From contig NZ_JADMLG010000008.1 in NCBI RefSeq assembly GCF_015674855.1, positions 316,365-380,364 on the forward strand: a stretch of 64,000 bases of DNA. The letters are read 5' to 3'. Source of the DNA: Nocardia bovistercoris. GTDB lineage: Bacteria > Actinomycetota > Actinomycetes > Mycobacteriales > Mycobacteriaceae. The notes beneath the pieces are model-generated. The model had not been told where the DNA came from, searched no databases, and saw only the letters and a list, made by a program, of their open reading frames with translations. Positions within the stretch are counted from its first letter, which is position 1; each line of letters starts with the position of its first letter. Both the position numbers and the translations under genes were made by a program. This document shows positions 17,184 to 24,533 of this stretch, piece by piece.

Positions 17184-18371
17184 ATGACAGTTCTCACAGA
17201 CCATTTCGCGGACCTCGCAGACGGACCGGTGAACGGATTCGTCGAATTCTGGAGGCCCGACGTCGGCCCCGACACCGACGGCATCGGCTCGACGACGTCG
17301 GATCGTGTGGTCGTTCCGGTTGTCGACGGAGACCTGACCTCACCCGACCTCGACCCCGGTCCCGCGCGGGTGATGCTGAGGTTCGGCGGTTGGAGTCCGC
17401 CGCGCGACATCGTCATCCCGGATTCCGACGATCCCGTGCAGTTGACACCGCTGTTCACTCAGTTCGAGGTTCAGCCTCCGGCCGTCGTCTCGCAAGCCTG
17501 GTTGGCGGCTGCCGCTGCGGGCGTCGCGCGTGATTTGGCAGTCGCGGCCGGGGCGTCGGTCGCCGCGTCGGCGGCTGCGGCTGCGGCGTCCGCGTCGGCC
17601 GCTGCGGCATCTGCTGCGGAGGCGGTCGACGTGGTCGCGGCCGGGCTCCCGAACGCGACCACGTCCGCGAAGGGCGGCGTCAAAATCTCGGGCGACCTCG
17701 GCGGCACGTGGGACGCGGTCACCGTGCCCGGTCTCGCAGCGAAAGCCGCGGCTGTCCACTCGCACGCTCTCGCCGATATCGTCGGCCTCGTCGCCGCGCT
17801 GGACGCGAGACAGACCACCGCCGCGCGTGGTGTCGCGAACGGTTACGCACCGCTCGACGCATCAGGCTTGATCCCGTCGACGCACCTGCCCAGCTACGTC
17901 GACGACGTACTCGAATATGCGTCGCTGGCGTCGCTTCCCGCGTCGGGCGCGACGGGGCAGATATACGTCGCGTTGGACACCGGACGAATCTACCGATGGT
18001 CCGGTAGTGCGTACGTCGAGATCAGTCCGTCACCGGGCAGCACCGACGCGGTACCGGAGGGCTCGACCAACCGCTACTACACCGACGCGCGCGCCCAGGC
18101 GGCGAACGCGTCGGCACTGGCGGCGAAGGCCACGGATACGGCGGTTGTCCATCTCGCAGGCACCGAAACGATCACAGGCGCAAAGACGTTTTCCGTCCCC
18201 CCGACCGTGCCCGCTCCGTCGGCGTCAGGGCACGCGGCACGCAAACAGGACGTTGACGTGAAGGTCGGCAGTGACGGCAGCGTCGTGACGCTGGTCAAGG
18301 TGACGCAGGCAGCCTACGACGCGTTGGGCGCTGGACGTCCCTCGTCGACGTGGTACGGAATCGTGGGGTGA
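17184..18371 (+). CDS. Tail fibre protein
   Basis: A 395-aa protein. Residues 1-95 resemble an attachment domain (DGPVNGFVEFWRPDVG ... RFGGWSPPRDIVIPDSDD), residues 105-155 are an extreme Ala/Ser helix (ASAAAAAASASAAAASAAEA), and later parts show tail-fibre hallmarks: KISGDLGGTWDAVTVPGL, AHSHALADIVGL, PSTHLPSYVDDVLEYASLA and TNRYYTDARAQ followed by GTETITGAKTFS. These phrases are common in phage fibre and side-tail proteins that trimerise and bind cell-surface receptors. Confidence 0.78.
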   Translation: MTVLTDHFADLADGPVNGFVEFWRPDVGPDTDGIGSTTSDRVVVPVVDGDLTSPDLDPGPARVMLRFGGWSPPRDIVIPDSDDPVQLTPLFTQFEVQPPAVVSQAWLAAAAAGVARDLAVAAGASVAASAAAAAASASAAAASAAEAVDVVAAGLPNATTSAKGGVKISGDLGGTWDAVTVPGLAAKAAAVHSHALADIVGLVAALDARQTTAARGVANGYAPLDASGLIPSTHLPSYVDDVLEYASLASLPASGATGQIYVALDTGRIYRWSGSAYVEISPSPGSTDAVPEGSTNRYYTDARAQAANASALAAKATDTAVVHLAGTETITGAKTFSVPPTVPAPSASGHAARKQDVDVKVGSDGSVVTLVKVTQAAYDALGAGRPSSTWYGIVG

Positions 18372-18375
18372 GCCG

Positions 18376-19077
18376 ATGGCGTATCGCATAGGCGACGCAA
18401 CCCCGACGCGGTTCTACGCGGGCGACGACGCGATGGGACGCGTCTACGCGGGCGACGTACTGATCTGGTCGGCGGCGCAGAACGCGTCGGACGACTTCAA
18501 CCGTGCGTCACTCGGCTCGAACTGGGTGACGCTCGGTATCTCGTCGGCGGGCATCGTGCCGGTCATCAACGCCAACCGGCTGCGGAATGCTCCGACCACG
18601 GTATCGAATACCCGGAACCAGTCGGCCGCTCTTTTTTCAGCGGCGCCAGCGGTTTCGGACAACCACATGGTTCGAGCCACGCTCGCGAGTGCCGTCAACG
18701 GCCTCTACTCCGGCCTGATTCTGCGGGCGTCCGTCGATTTTCAGAACATGGTCGTCGCGATGCTGACCACGGATTCGGCGGCTACGGGCATCTGGACGTT
18801 CATCGGGGGCACGTCGGTGCGTCGGGTGTCGACGTCGACGAGCACGTTCGCGGCGAACGACGTCGCAGGGTTCAAGGCTGAGGGCTCCCTGTACACGCTG
18901 GTGAAGAACCCGGACGGCGCGAACACCACTGTCGCGACGTGGAACGACACGGGCGCGCTGTACCTGCCGAGTTCGTCTCGGCGTCTCGGCGGCGCATACC
19001 TGACGTCGGACTCGAACGTCGTCGGTACGCAGAACTGGTCGCCAGCACTCGACGACTTCAACATCCGCGACATATAG
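18376..19077 (+). CDS. Minor tail protein (lectin-like module)
   Basis: A 233-aa protein starting 5 bases after the fibre gene. Residues 1-33 repeat a YAGDDAMGRVYAGDVLIW pattern, then a module beginning SDDFNRASLGSNW matches the one in the 15724 gene, and the rest is a beta-sandwich type sequence ending NWSPALDDFNIRDI. This build is typical of small carbohydrate-binding tail proteins of actinophages. It ends the rightward late operon, with a bidirectional terminator right behind. Confidence 0.65.
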   Translation: MAYRIGDATPTRFYAGDDAMGRVYAGDVLIWSAAQNASDDFNRASLGSNWVTLGISSAGIVPVINANRLRNAPTTVSNTRNQSAALFSAAPAVSDNHMVRATLASAVNGLYSGLILRASVDFQNMVVAMLTTDSAATGIWTFIGGTSVRRVSTSTSTFAANDVAGFKAEGSLYTLVKNPDGANTTVATWNDTGALYLPSSSRRLGGAYLTSDSNVVGTQNWSPALDDFNIRDI

Positions 19078-19079
19078 AC

Positions 19080-19120
19080 AACCGCCCCGCTCCGAATTCT
19101 TCGGCAGCGGGGCGGTTTTC
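19080..19120. terminator. Bidirectional terminator between converging phage genes
   Basis: A 12-bp perfect stem (AACCGCCCCGCT with AGCGGGGCGGTT) with a 14-base loop and a TTTTC tail on the plus strand. It separates the rightward tail operon from the leftward gene ending at 19137. Confidence 0.75.
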
Positions 19121-19136
19121 GTCGTATCTGGATCGG

Positions 19137-19898
19137 CTACGTCGTGGCGAGCTGGTTGCGCCACCGCCGCACAGACGGCTCCGACGCGCCGACGCGCGCG
19201 GCAATCGCGTAGTTCGACAGCTCGGTAGTGCGGATCAGTTCTTCGGCAGCGGCGCGGCGCGGCACAGTCGACTCCGCGGGCGTCTGCTGGGCCGCTGCGG
19301 TGGCCTGTTGGGGCGCTGGCGGAGCTGCGGGTGCAGGGCGGTCCGAGGGCGCGGCGGGCAGCAGCGGGGCGGCAGGGCGCGGCACGACGGCTGCGGCGGG
19401 GAGCGACGGCTGCGGCGTGGCCTGGTCGATGTGAACCTGCTCCACGGCGCGGAACATGTCCTGCTCGGGATCGGCGGACGGCGACTCTGCGGCGACGGGC
19501 TCGGGCGTCTGGTCGTCGACGGTCATCGCAGCCCGTGCGAGCAGCACCGTTAGGTGCGTGACGGCGAGTAGGGCGACTGGGGGAACCAAGGCAACCGCTG
19601 CGGCTACCTCCGACGACACCGGACCGGGCGGGAGCACGGCGTGAGTGACGTTGCCCGCGACCGATACCAGCGCGCCGACGGCGAGGAGGAACCAGCCGTA
19701 CGCGGAGCCGCGCAGGGCGACGACGGCGACGGTGGCGACGACGATCAGCCCGTCGACGATCAACGGCCACGCAGCGGCGTGCCTGACACCGCTGCGCGCG
19801 GCGAGGTCGGTCAGCGCCGCGAACGACAGATCGAACGACAGAGCGGCGATAAGAATTGTGCCTGCGACCGCGATCCGGGCAGGGGTGAACAACTTCAC
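19137..19898 (-). CDS. DUF2637-type membrane protein with C-terminal HTH-like end
   Basis: A 253-aa protein with a GTG start behind GAGGAACC. The first 125 residues hold four hydrophobic segments, including IAVAGTILIAALSFDLSFAA and LIVVATVAVVALRGSAYGW, the signature of DUF2637 proteins (SpdB/TraM-like membrane proteins of actinobacterial plasmids, ICEs and phages). A Pro/Ala linker follows, and residues 215-253 (AAEELIRTTELSNYAIAARV then EPSVRRWRNQL) look like a helix-turn-helix. The function of the family is not known. It lies in the leftward accessory set and shares a leader with two neighbours. Confidence 0.7.
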   Translation of the reverse strand: MKLFTPARIAVAGTILIAALSFDLSFAALTDLAARSGVRHAAAWPLIVDGLIVVATVAVVALRGSAYGWFLLAVGALVSVAGNVTHAVLPPGPVSSEVAAAVALVPPVALLAVTHLTVLLARAAMTVDDQTPEPVAAESPSADPEQDMFRAVEQVHIDQATPQPSLPAAAVVPRPAAPLLPAAPSDRPAPAAPPAPQQATAAAQQTPAESTVPRRAAAEELIRTTELSNYAIAARVGASEPSVRRWRNQLATT

Positions 19899-19938
19899 TG
19901 GTTGGTTCCTCTCGGGTGTGGCCGTGGCGGCGGCCTGA

Positions 19939-20175
19939 TTACTTCTTGCGCGGTCCGCGCTTCTTGGGCTCGCGGTTCCCTGGGCCAGGCCGGGTAGCCT
20001 GCCACTCCTTCACTTCGTCGATGTCCCACAGTGGCGTGTCGCCGACCCTGTCTTTGGGTTGCGGCGCAGGGTTATTCAGCGCCGGGCGCGAGACGTATCC
20101 GTGCCAGGTGTTGAGCTTGACGCCGACGTAGTCGGCGCACTGCTGCGCCGTCCACATGTCGAGTTCTAGGGTCAT
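19939..20175 (-). CDS. Excisionase-like helix-turn-helix protein
   Basis: A 78-aa protein. MWTAQQCADYVGVKLNTWHG followed by VGDTPLWDIDEVKEWQATRP is a MerR/excisionase-family winged helix: a two-helix DNA-reading unit, a wing ending in L-W-D/V, and a closing helix, then a basic tail (KKRGPRKK). Such proteins act as excisionases or small regulators (AlpA-like) in prophages. Lying near the tRNA end of the prophage, a role in excision is plausible but not shown. Its leader AGGAACCAGCC is shared with its neighbours. Confidence 0.7.
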   Translation of the reverse strand: MTLELDMWTAQQCADYVGVKLNTWHGYVSRPALNNPAPQPKDRVGDTPLWDIDEVKEWQATRPGPGNREPKKRGPRKK

Positions 20176-20215
20176 GGCTGGTTCCTCTTCGTGCTCATCG
20201 GGCGGGGATGACCCG

Positions 20216-20728
20216 CTACGCGGCGGGCGCGGATTCGCGACTGTCGGCGCATACTACAAGCCCCGGATTCAAGGTGTCCTGAGCGCGGGTGACCGCCACG
20301 TACGAGAGCATCAATTCGTCGGCGAGATGGCGGCGGGCGCGGTGCAACCGCTGCGGATCGACTCCCAACTTCGCCTCTGCGACAGCGTTCCGGGCCTTCT
20401 CCAGATGCTCGGCGAGGTCTTCGGCGAGCCGCACCCGTCCCCACTCGCGGCCCTTGCTCTTATGCGCGGTGACCACCAGCACCTCGGCGTCGCGCTCGTC
20501 GACGACGCTGCCCAGCGCGGCCCGCAGTTTGTCGACCCCGTGTTTGTCGATCAGCGCGACCAGCATCTTCCAGTCGGCCGCATCGGTGGCCTGCTCGGCG
20601 TACTCGACGACCTGATCCCACGATGTGAACGCTGCGAGATCTGCCATCGCGGCCGGTCGGCCCTGCTTCAAATCCTCGGCGGCGTCGCAGAACCGGACGG
20701 CGACGGGCGAATCGAAGTCGGCTACGTG
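20216..20728 (-). pseudogene. UvrD/Rep-type helicase, C-terminal remnant
   Basis: The frame encodes about 170 residues that match the C-terminal third of a superfamily 1 helicase: RFCDAAEDLKQGRPAAMADL, FTSWDQVVEYAEQ, VVTAHKSKGREWGRVRLAED (motif V region) and LSYVAVTRAQDTLN (motif VI). No Walker A or DEXX box is present; upstream the frame turns into sequence that does not read as helicase and then runs into the opposite-strand gene at 20955. Either this is a truncated relic or an accessory fragment kept by the phage. If expressed, a start at 20647 (ATG) would give 143 residues. Confidence 0.6.
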
Positions 20729-20943
20729 GTCCAGGTCGACCACCGGCCGAATTGGTTCGGCTACGCCCAGATTGACGGCGCTTGCACCTTCGTCGCGTCG
20801 GGCCTGGATCGGGCCGAGGTTCAGACCCTCGTCGTCCTGGCCGTGCCGCCCGGCTCGATCGACGAATCCCACTCGGCGCAGTAGCACTCGGATTCCGGGC
20901 GGTCGCCAAGCCGCCCGGAGCCTCCGCCATCTCCACCCCTGAA

Positions 20944-20957
20944 AGGAACCAACCATG
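20944..20957 (+). promoter_or_regulatory. Shared translation leader AGGAACCAACC-ATG
   Basis: The bases before the 20955 start read AGGAACCAACCATG. The same leader occurs on the minus strand before the 20175 start (AGGAACCAGCCATG) and before the 19898 start (AGGAACCAACCAGTG). The three accessory genes therefore share a ribosome-binding sequence longer than a plain Shine-Dalgarno. Confidence 0.5.
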
Positions 20958-21596
20958 TCCAGAGTCCAGAACGCCGCGCGCATCCTCGCCGACACGAAAC
21001 TCAGCCGTCTCGACATCAACGCGGCAGCCGAACAGGTGATGTCGCGGCAGCACGGAATCTCCGTCCACTACGACTACGAGACGCTGGAGGGTCAGAAGGT
21101 CGGCCTCGCGGTCACCGCGAGTTCGACGTACGCGTTCATGGAGTGGGCGCGTCGCCTCGATCTCCGGATCAACGGCCACAGCACCGCGCTGTGCGACGCG
21201 CTCGCCGTCGGGTCCGACTACGACGAGCGCGACGGCGTGTGGACCTACCACTGGCCGGGGCTTGAGAATGTAGAGCCTCCTGTACGTCTCGCGGAGACCG
21301 AGTTCCAGCGCGGCGACATCCATACGGTCACCACAAGGCTGTGGCACCAGCAGCACGCAATCGAGGACATCTACGGCTACGAGACCTTGGACGGTGAAAC
21401 CGTGGCGCTCGGCATCCAGTTCCAACGCATCTCGACCCTGCGCGAGTTCATCGACCGCGTCGACGACCGGTTGAACGGAACCGGCGAGCTGGCCGACGAT
21501 CTGCGCGCCGGAGCGCACATCGACATCCATTTCGACGCGCAGGTGGTCTACTGGCCGGGTTTGCAGTTCGCCGAGCCGCTGGACGACGTCGAGTAG
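20955..21596 (+). CDS. Two-repeat protein of unknown function
   Basis: A 213-aa protein I do not recognise. It is built of two tandem copies of a domain of about 95 residues. Copy 1 has HYDYETLEGQKVGLAVTA, then a helix (AFMEWARRLDLRING) and VWTYHWPGLENVEPP; copy 2 has IYGYETLDGETVALGIQF, a helix (LREFIDRVDDRLNG) and QVVYWPGLQFAEP at the same spacing. No signal peptide, membrane segment or catalytic motif is visible. It is the last prophage gene before the tRNA, read toward the attachment site, which is a common place for accessory or superinfection genes. A hairpin follows the stop. Confidence 0.7.
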   Translation: MSRVQNAARILADTKLSRLDINAAAEQVMSRQHGISVHYDYETLEGQKVGLAVTASSTYAFMEWARRLDLRINGHSTALCDALAVGSDYDERDGVWTYHWPGLENVEPPVRLAETEFQRGDIHTVTTRLWHQQHAIEDIYGYETLDGETVALGIQFQRISTLREFIDRVDDRLNGTGELADDLRAGAHIDIHFDAQVVYWPGLQFAEPLDDVE

Positions 21597-21613
21597 TCCC
21601 GCGCGCCCCGTGG

Positions 21614-21649
21614 AGCCGCCCCGTCCTCGCTCGCGAGGGTGGGGCGGTC
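21614..21649 (+). terminator. Terminator-like hairpin after the two-repeat gene
   Basis: CCGCCCC (21616-21622) pairs with GGGGCGG (21641-21647), with an inner CCTCGC/GCGAGG stem. It follows the 20955 gene's stop by about 18 bases. Confidence 0.55.
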
Positions 21650-21713
21650 TGCATTCGGTGGCCGGTTGGTGGGTGCTGAATGGCGCGCTCTGGCACGACG
21701 ACAAGAATTTTCA

Positions 21714-21732
21714 GTGATGTGCATCACATCAC
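21714..21732. promoter_or_regulatory. Inverted repeat, operator candidate
   Basis: GTGATGTG-CAT-CACATCAC: perfect 8-base arms with a 3-base centre. The form suits a dimeric regulator. There is no obvious gene start nearby on the plus strand, so the target is uncertain. Confidence 0.4.
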
Positions 21733-21802
21733 AAGTTCTGTTTCTCGCAGGTGCAGAAATCGGCAAAAACACGACATGACCTGTAGTGTTGTGGCGCTGG
21801 CA

Positions 21803-21929
21803 GGTGTAGCCGAATGTCATCCGCAGTCGTGCGGATCGGCCGAGGTAGGCCCGGAGGAGGCTCCGGAGCGTCCTGCGCGGCAGTGTCGTGAGAGGTCGCG
21901 GCGCTGTCGGCTACACCTCTGGCTACACC
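21803..21929. repeat. GGCTACACC motifs, possible integrase arm sites
   Basis: GGCTACACC occurs at 21909-21917 and 21921-21929 as direct copies 12 bases apart, and inverted (GGTGTAGCC) at 21803-21811; the outer pair extends to 11 bases (GGTGTAGCCGA / TCGGCTACACC). Paired direct and inverted short motifs beside a tRNA attachment site are what arm-type integrase sites look like. Confidence 0.4.
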
Positions 21930-21986
21930 AACGAGGAATCTGGAGTGAGCATGATGCTCGAAACCGCCCCTGACCAGGGGCGCGAG

Positions 21987-22060
21987 TGGAGCCGACGACG
22001 GGAATCGAACCCGCGCTGTCTGCTTGGGAAGCAGAAGTTCTGCCATTGAACTACATCGGC
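21987..22060 (-). tRNA. tRNA-Gly (anticodon CCC), probable prophage attachment site
   Basis: Read on the minus strand the gene starts GCCGATGTAGTTCAATGG and ends with a matching acceptor arm and an encoded CCA. The anticodon loop is TTCCCAA, giving CCC; the T-arm GGTTCGATTCC is canonical. The 3' end points at the prophage on the left, the usual geometry when a tyrosine integrase uses a tRNA 3' end as attB; the tRNA is left intact. The second attachment copy would lie left of this window. Confidence 0.92.
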
Positions 22061-22385
22061 ACGCGCGTGAGCGCGACCGCCAGCCTAGCAGACCAGGCGC
22101 TATGCGACGCAAGTCCCGAGGTTCAGAGGCTAGACCAGGCCCTGAACGGGTCTGGTAGCGGCGCCCGTGTCCCACGGCCCGTTCACCATCACTCTTGCGG
22201 GCGCTGACAGGGCAGCGTCGCACTACGCCACACGATCTACGTGGCTGGTGGCCATGAACCGACAACGCATCCGCTGCGAGCAGGCTGGAACCAGACCTGA
22301 AGTCGTTGGCCTGTGCTGTTCGCATCAGGTGAGTTCGGTCGGCCGATATTGCGGATCGACAAGTGGGATCCGTAGCATCACCGAG
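22061..22385. other. Intergenic region between tRNA and toxin cassette
   Basis: About 325 bases with no gene I can support. It probably holds the promoter for the WXG100 gene starting at 22386; I do not see a clear -35/-10 pair. Confidence 0.5.
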
Positions 22386-22727
22386 GTGAGCGATACGGGG
22401 GACGCTTCGTTTTCGGGGCAGGATCTCACGGTTGTACCCGAGCGGGTTCGTGAGGTCGGGCGGTATGTCTACCAGTTGTCCGAGGCGCTTCGTTCCGCGG
22501 TGGATTCCGCGGCGCGCGACGTGGATGGTGTGGTCAGCGGTACCTGGACCGGTGCCCTGGCGTCGGAGTTCACCGCTGGGTGGACCGATGTCCGCGGGGG
22601 TGGGGATCAGATCATCACCGCTTTGGCGGAGATGGCGAAGAAACTCGGTGTCACTGCCGAGACGTATGAGGTTCGTGACGAGAACAACGCGTCCGGGTTC
22701 GGCGGTTCCAGTCTGGATCTGCCATGA
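22386..22727 (+). CDS. WXG100-family protein A (ESX substrate/partner)
   Basis: A 113-aa protein. The GTG at 22386 after CGAGG is chosen because the frame upstream has no family character. It is a two-helix hairpin: helix 1 VVPERVREVGRYVYQLSEAL, the W-x-G turn GTWTG at W54, and helix 2 EFTAGWTDVRGGGDQIITAL. WXG100 proteins form dimers secreted through type VII (ESX) systems and in toxin loci serve to pair with and target the toxin. Its stop overlaps the ATG of the second WXG100 gene. Confidence 0.8.
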   Translation: MSDTGDASFSGQDLTVVPERVREVGRYVYQLSEALRSAVDSAARDVDGVVSGTWTGALASEFTAGWTDVRGGGDQIITALAEMAKKLGVTAETYEVRDENNASGFGGSSLDLP

Positions 22728-23020
22728 GTGAGTTCTCCGTCGATATCGCTGACCTGGATCAGCTCGTGGCTCGCCTGTCCGGTCTGGCCGGGTTCATCGA
22801 GGACCATCTCGATGAGATCGATGACAAAGTCGCGACACTGACCGGTACCGGCTGGGAAGGTGTCGCCGCGCAGGCATATTCCGACGCGCACCGGCAGTGG
22901 GCGACCGGTGCGCGCGAGTTCACCGACGGTGTCCGGGCCATGAGTGACGCGGCGAATCGAGCGCGCCTGCGGTACCGCACCGCCGCCGATATCAACAAGC
23001 AGATGCTCCAGAGCGGCTGA
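22724..23020 (+). CDS. WXG100-family protein B
   Basis: A 98-aa protein, the normal WXG100 length, coupled to protein A by ATGA. Helix 1 is DLDQLVARLSGLAGFIEDHL, the turn is GTGWEG with W44, and helix 2 is AYSDAHRQWATGAREFTDGV. A tandem WXG100 pair just ahead of a large toxin gene (4 bases apart) is the arrangement of ESX-exported polymorphic toxins, where the small proteins act as secretion partners. Confidence 0.88.
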   Translation: MSEFSVDIADLDQLVARLSGLAGFIEDHLDEIDDKVATLTGTGWEGVAAQAYSDAHRQWATGAREFTDGVRAMSDAANRARLRYRTAADINKQMLQSG

Positions 23021-23024
23021 TCTG

Positions 23025-24533
23025 GTGGGAGACACCTGGATCATCGACTCCGGCATGTATTTCGACGCGTCGAACAAATGCCGGCAATTGGCAACGGATA
23101 TTTCGCTGGCGTTGGGGCCTTTGCAGCGCGCGCTGGTCAACGACTGCGGCGGGATGGCCGGGGACCACGAAAAGTCCCAACCGTGGACGACCAGCTATGA
23201 CCAGCATGCTCGCGACATCGTCACCTTGGCCGCAGCACTGTGCAATGCGCTGCAACGTTTCGGTGATGTCTTGGCGGCCAACGGCTACAACTGGTGGCAT
23301 TCGGACCGTACTCACGCCACTGGCGCGGAACCTGCCCGCCCGAAAACTTCCGAACCTCTCTACGACTCGGGTATGGCGTTGCCTGCCAGCGCCAGTGGTA
23401 ACAACGGTGAGGGAATAGACACCTCGATCGCTGGTCTCATGGAGCAGGTTGGAAGGATCCCCAACGGGGACGTGACCAAGCTCGGGATCGCCAAGGATGC
23501 GTGGAAGACCTTCGCCGACAACGCCACCATCACCGGCGCCGCCGACCGCATCAACGGAGTAAACGTCAAGTTCTCCGACAGCAGTGACCCCAATATCGCC
23601 GATATCGAACAGAAACTGGGCACGCTGAAGAACGCGGCGAAACTGCTGTCCCAAGCGGCGACAGGGCTGGCGGGGCCGGTCAAGGACCACCACGACGCCC
23701 TCGAGACGATGCGCAACGATGTCGAAGCAGCCGTCGCCAACGCCGCGAAGGAGATCGCTGGTGCGATCGTCATTACCGTTGCGGTGGTCGGTGTCGTGGC
23801 CTTCTTCACAGCAGGTATGGCCGCGCCTGCGGCGGCCGCCGGTGGCGGTTTGGTCACCGCCGAGATCGTATCCACGACGGCCACACTCATCCGGACCACC
23901 GTCACCGCCAGTCGTGTGCTCGCGCTGTTCGGAGCAGTCGTCGTCGCTGGAAGCGCCGGTGGTGTCTTCACTGCCATCCCTGATCTCACGCAGAACGGCA
24001 TCAACGCCGCGATCGCTGGCATCGCGGCCATGGCGGTCAAGATCGTCGACGACGATGAGGAGAGCGCAGGCCCCGCCAACTCCAGTAACACGCCCGGGAC
24101 CAGTGACTACGGCAGGCGTGTGCAAGAGCTGGCAGCGGACCCCGCCAAGAACGGCAAAGTGAGTCCCCAGTCGGAAAGGGAGGCCGAGGTCGGACTCGCA
24201 CTGGAGAATGCCGGACGTGTCGGGCCTCTCGAACGAGCCCCACTCGGAGCCAACGGCGAGGATCAGGGCGAGTTCATCGACACGAAGACCGGGCAGCGGT
24301 GGGATGTCAAGAGCTCACCGGATGTGATTCCCGACTATCGGCCGGCAAGTGTCGCGGGCCAGCCGATACAGAACCCACAGAGTGAGCAGGACTTCATCGA
24401 TATGATCGAGGACTCCCTCGCCGACGGCGAGAGCGTGATGATCGATCAGAGCGGTATGACCCCCGCTCGCATTGCCCAGCTCAAACAGGTCGTTGCCAAT
24501 AATCCGCAATGGCAAGGAAAGGTGCTCTGGTGA
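23025..24533 (+). CDS. ESX-type polymorphic toxin with nuclease-like C-terminus
   Basis: A 502-aa protein starting at GTG 23025 (ATG 23055 is an alternative). Residues 1-115 are a delivery domain with GPLQRALVNDCGGMAGDHEK, a W-T-T turn and LQRFGDVLAANGYNWW. Residues 215-245 are helical, and residues 250-345 carry hydrophobic stretches (IVITVAVVGVVAFFTAGMAA). After a KIVDDDEESAG junction comes the toxin domain (about 390-502): E416 and D419 in GEFIDTKTG, then D427-V-K429 in RWDVKSS, a pattern suggesting a PD-(D/E)XK-type nuclease. The front half is homologous to the 43823 protein. The next gene overlaps its stop and is the likely antidote. Confidence 0.75.
   Translation: MGDTWIIDSGMYFDASNKCRQLATDISLALGPLQRALVNDCGGMAGDHEKSQPWTTSYDQHARDIVTLAAALCNALQRFGDVLAANGYNWWHSDRTHATGAEPARPKTSEPLYDSGMALPASASGNNGEGIDTSIAGLMEQVGRIPNGDVTKLGIAKDAWKTFADNATITGAADRINGVNVKFSDSSDPNIADIEQKLGTLKNAAKLLSQAATGLAGPVKDHHDALETMRNDVEAAVANAAKEIAGAIVITVAVVGVVAFFTAGMAAPAAAAGGGLVTAEIVSTTATLIRTTVTASRVLALFGAVVVAGSAGGVFTAIPDLTQNGINAAIAGIAAMAVKIVDDDEESAGPANSSNTPGTSDYGRRVQELAADPAKNGKVSPQSEREAEVGLALENAGRVGPLERAPLGANGEDQGEFIDTKTGQRWDVKSSPDVIPDYRPASVAGQPIQNPQSEQDFIDMIEDSLADGESVMIDQSGMTPARIAQLKQVVANNPQWQGKVLW

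Larger units (their letters stand above)
21650..21986. other. Gene-free strip between prophage and tRNA
   Basis: I see no convincing gene in these 337 bases. They hold a perfect inverted repeat at 21714-21732 and three copies of a 9-base motif between 21803 and 21929 (listed separately). Open frames here are short and read as shadows. By position this should be the attachment-site flank. Confidence 0.6.

Noticed and set aside
21548..22325. Minus-strand frames over the tRNA and prophage flank
   Set aside because: They read through the tRNA gene and show no protein family; I looked for an integrase C-terminus here and found none.
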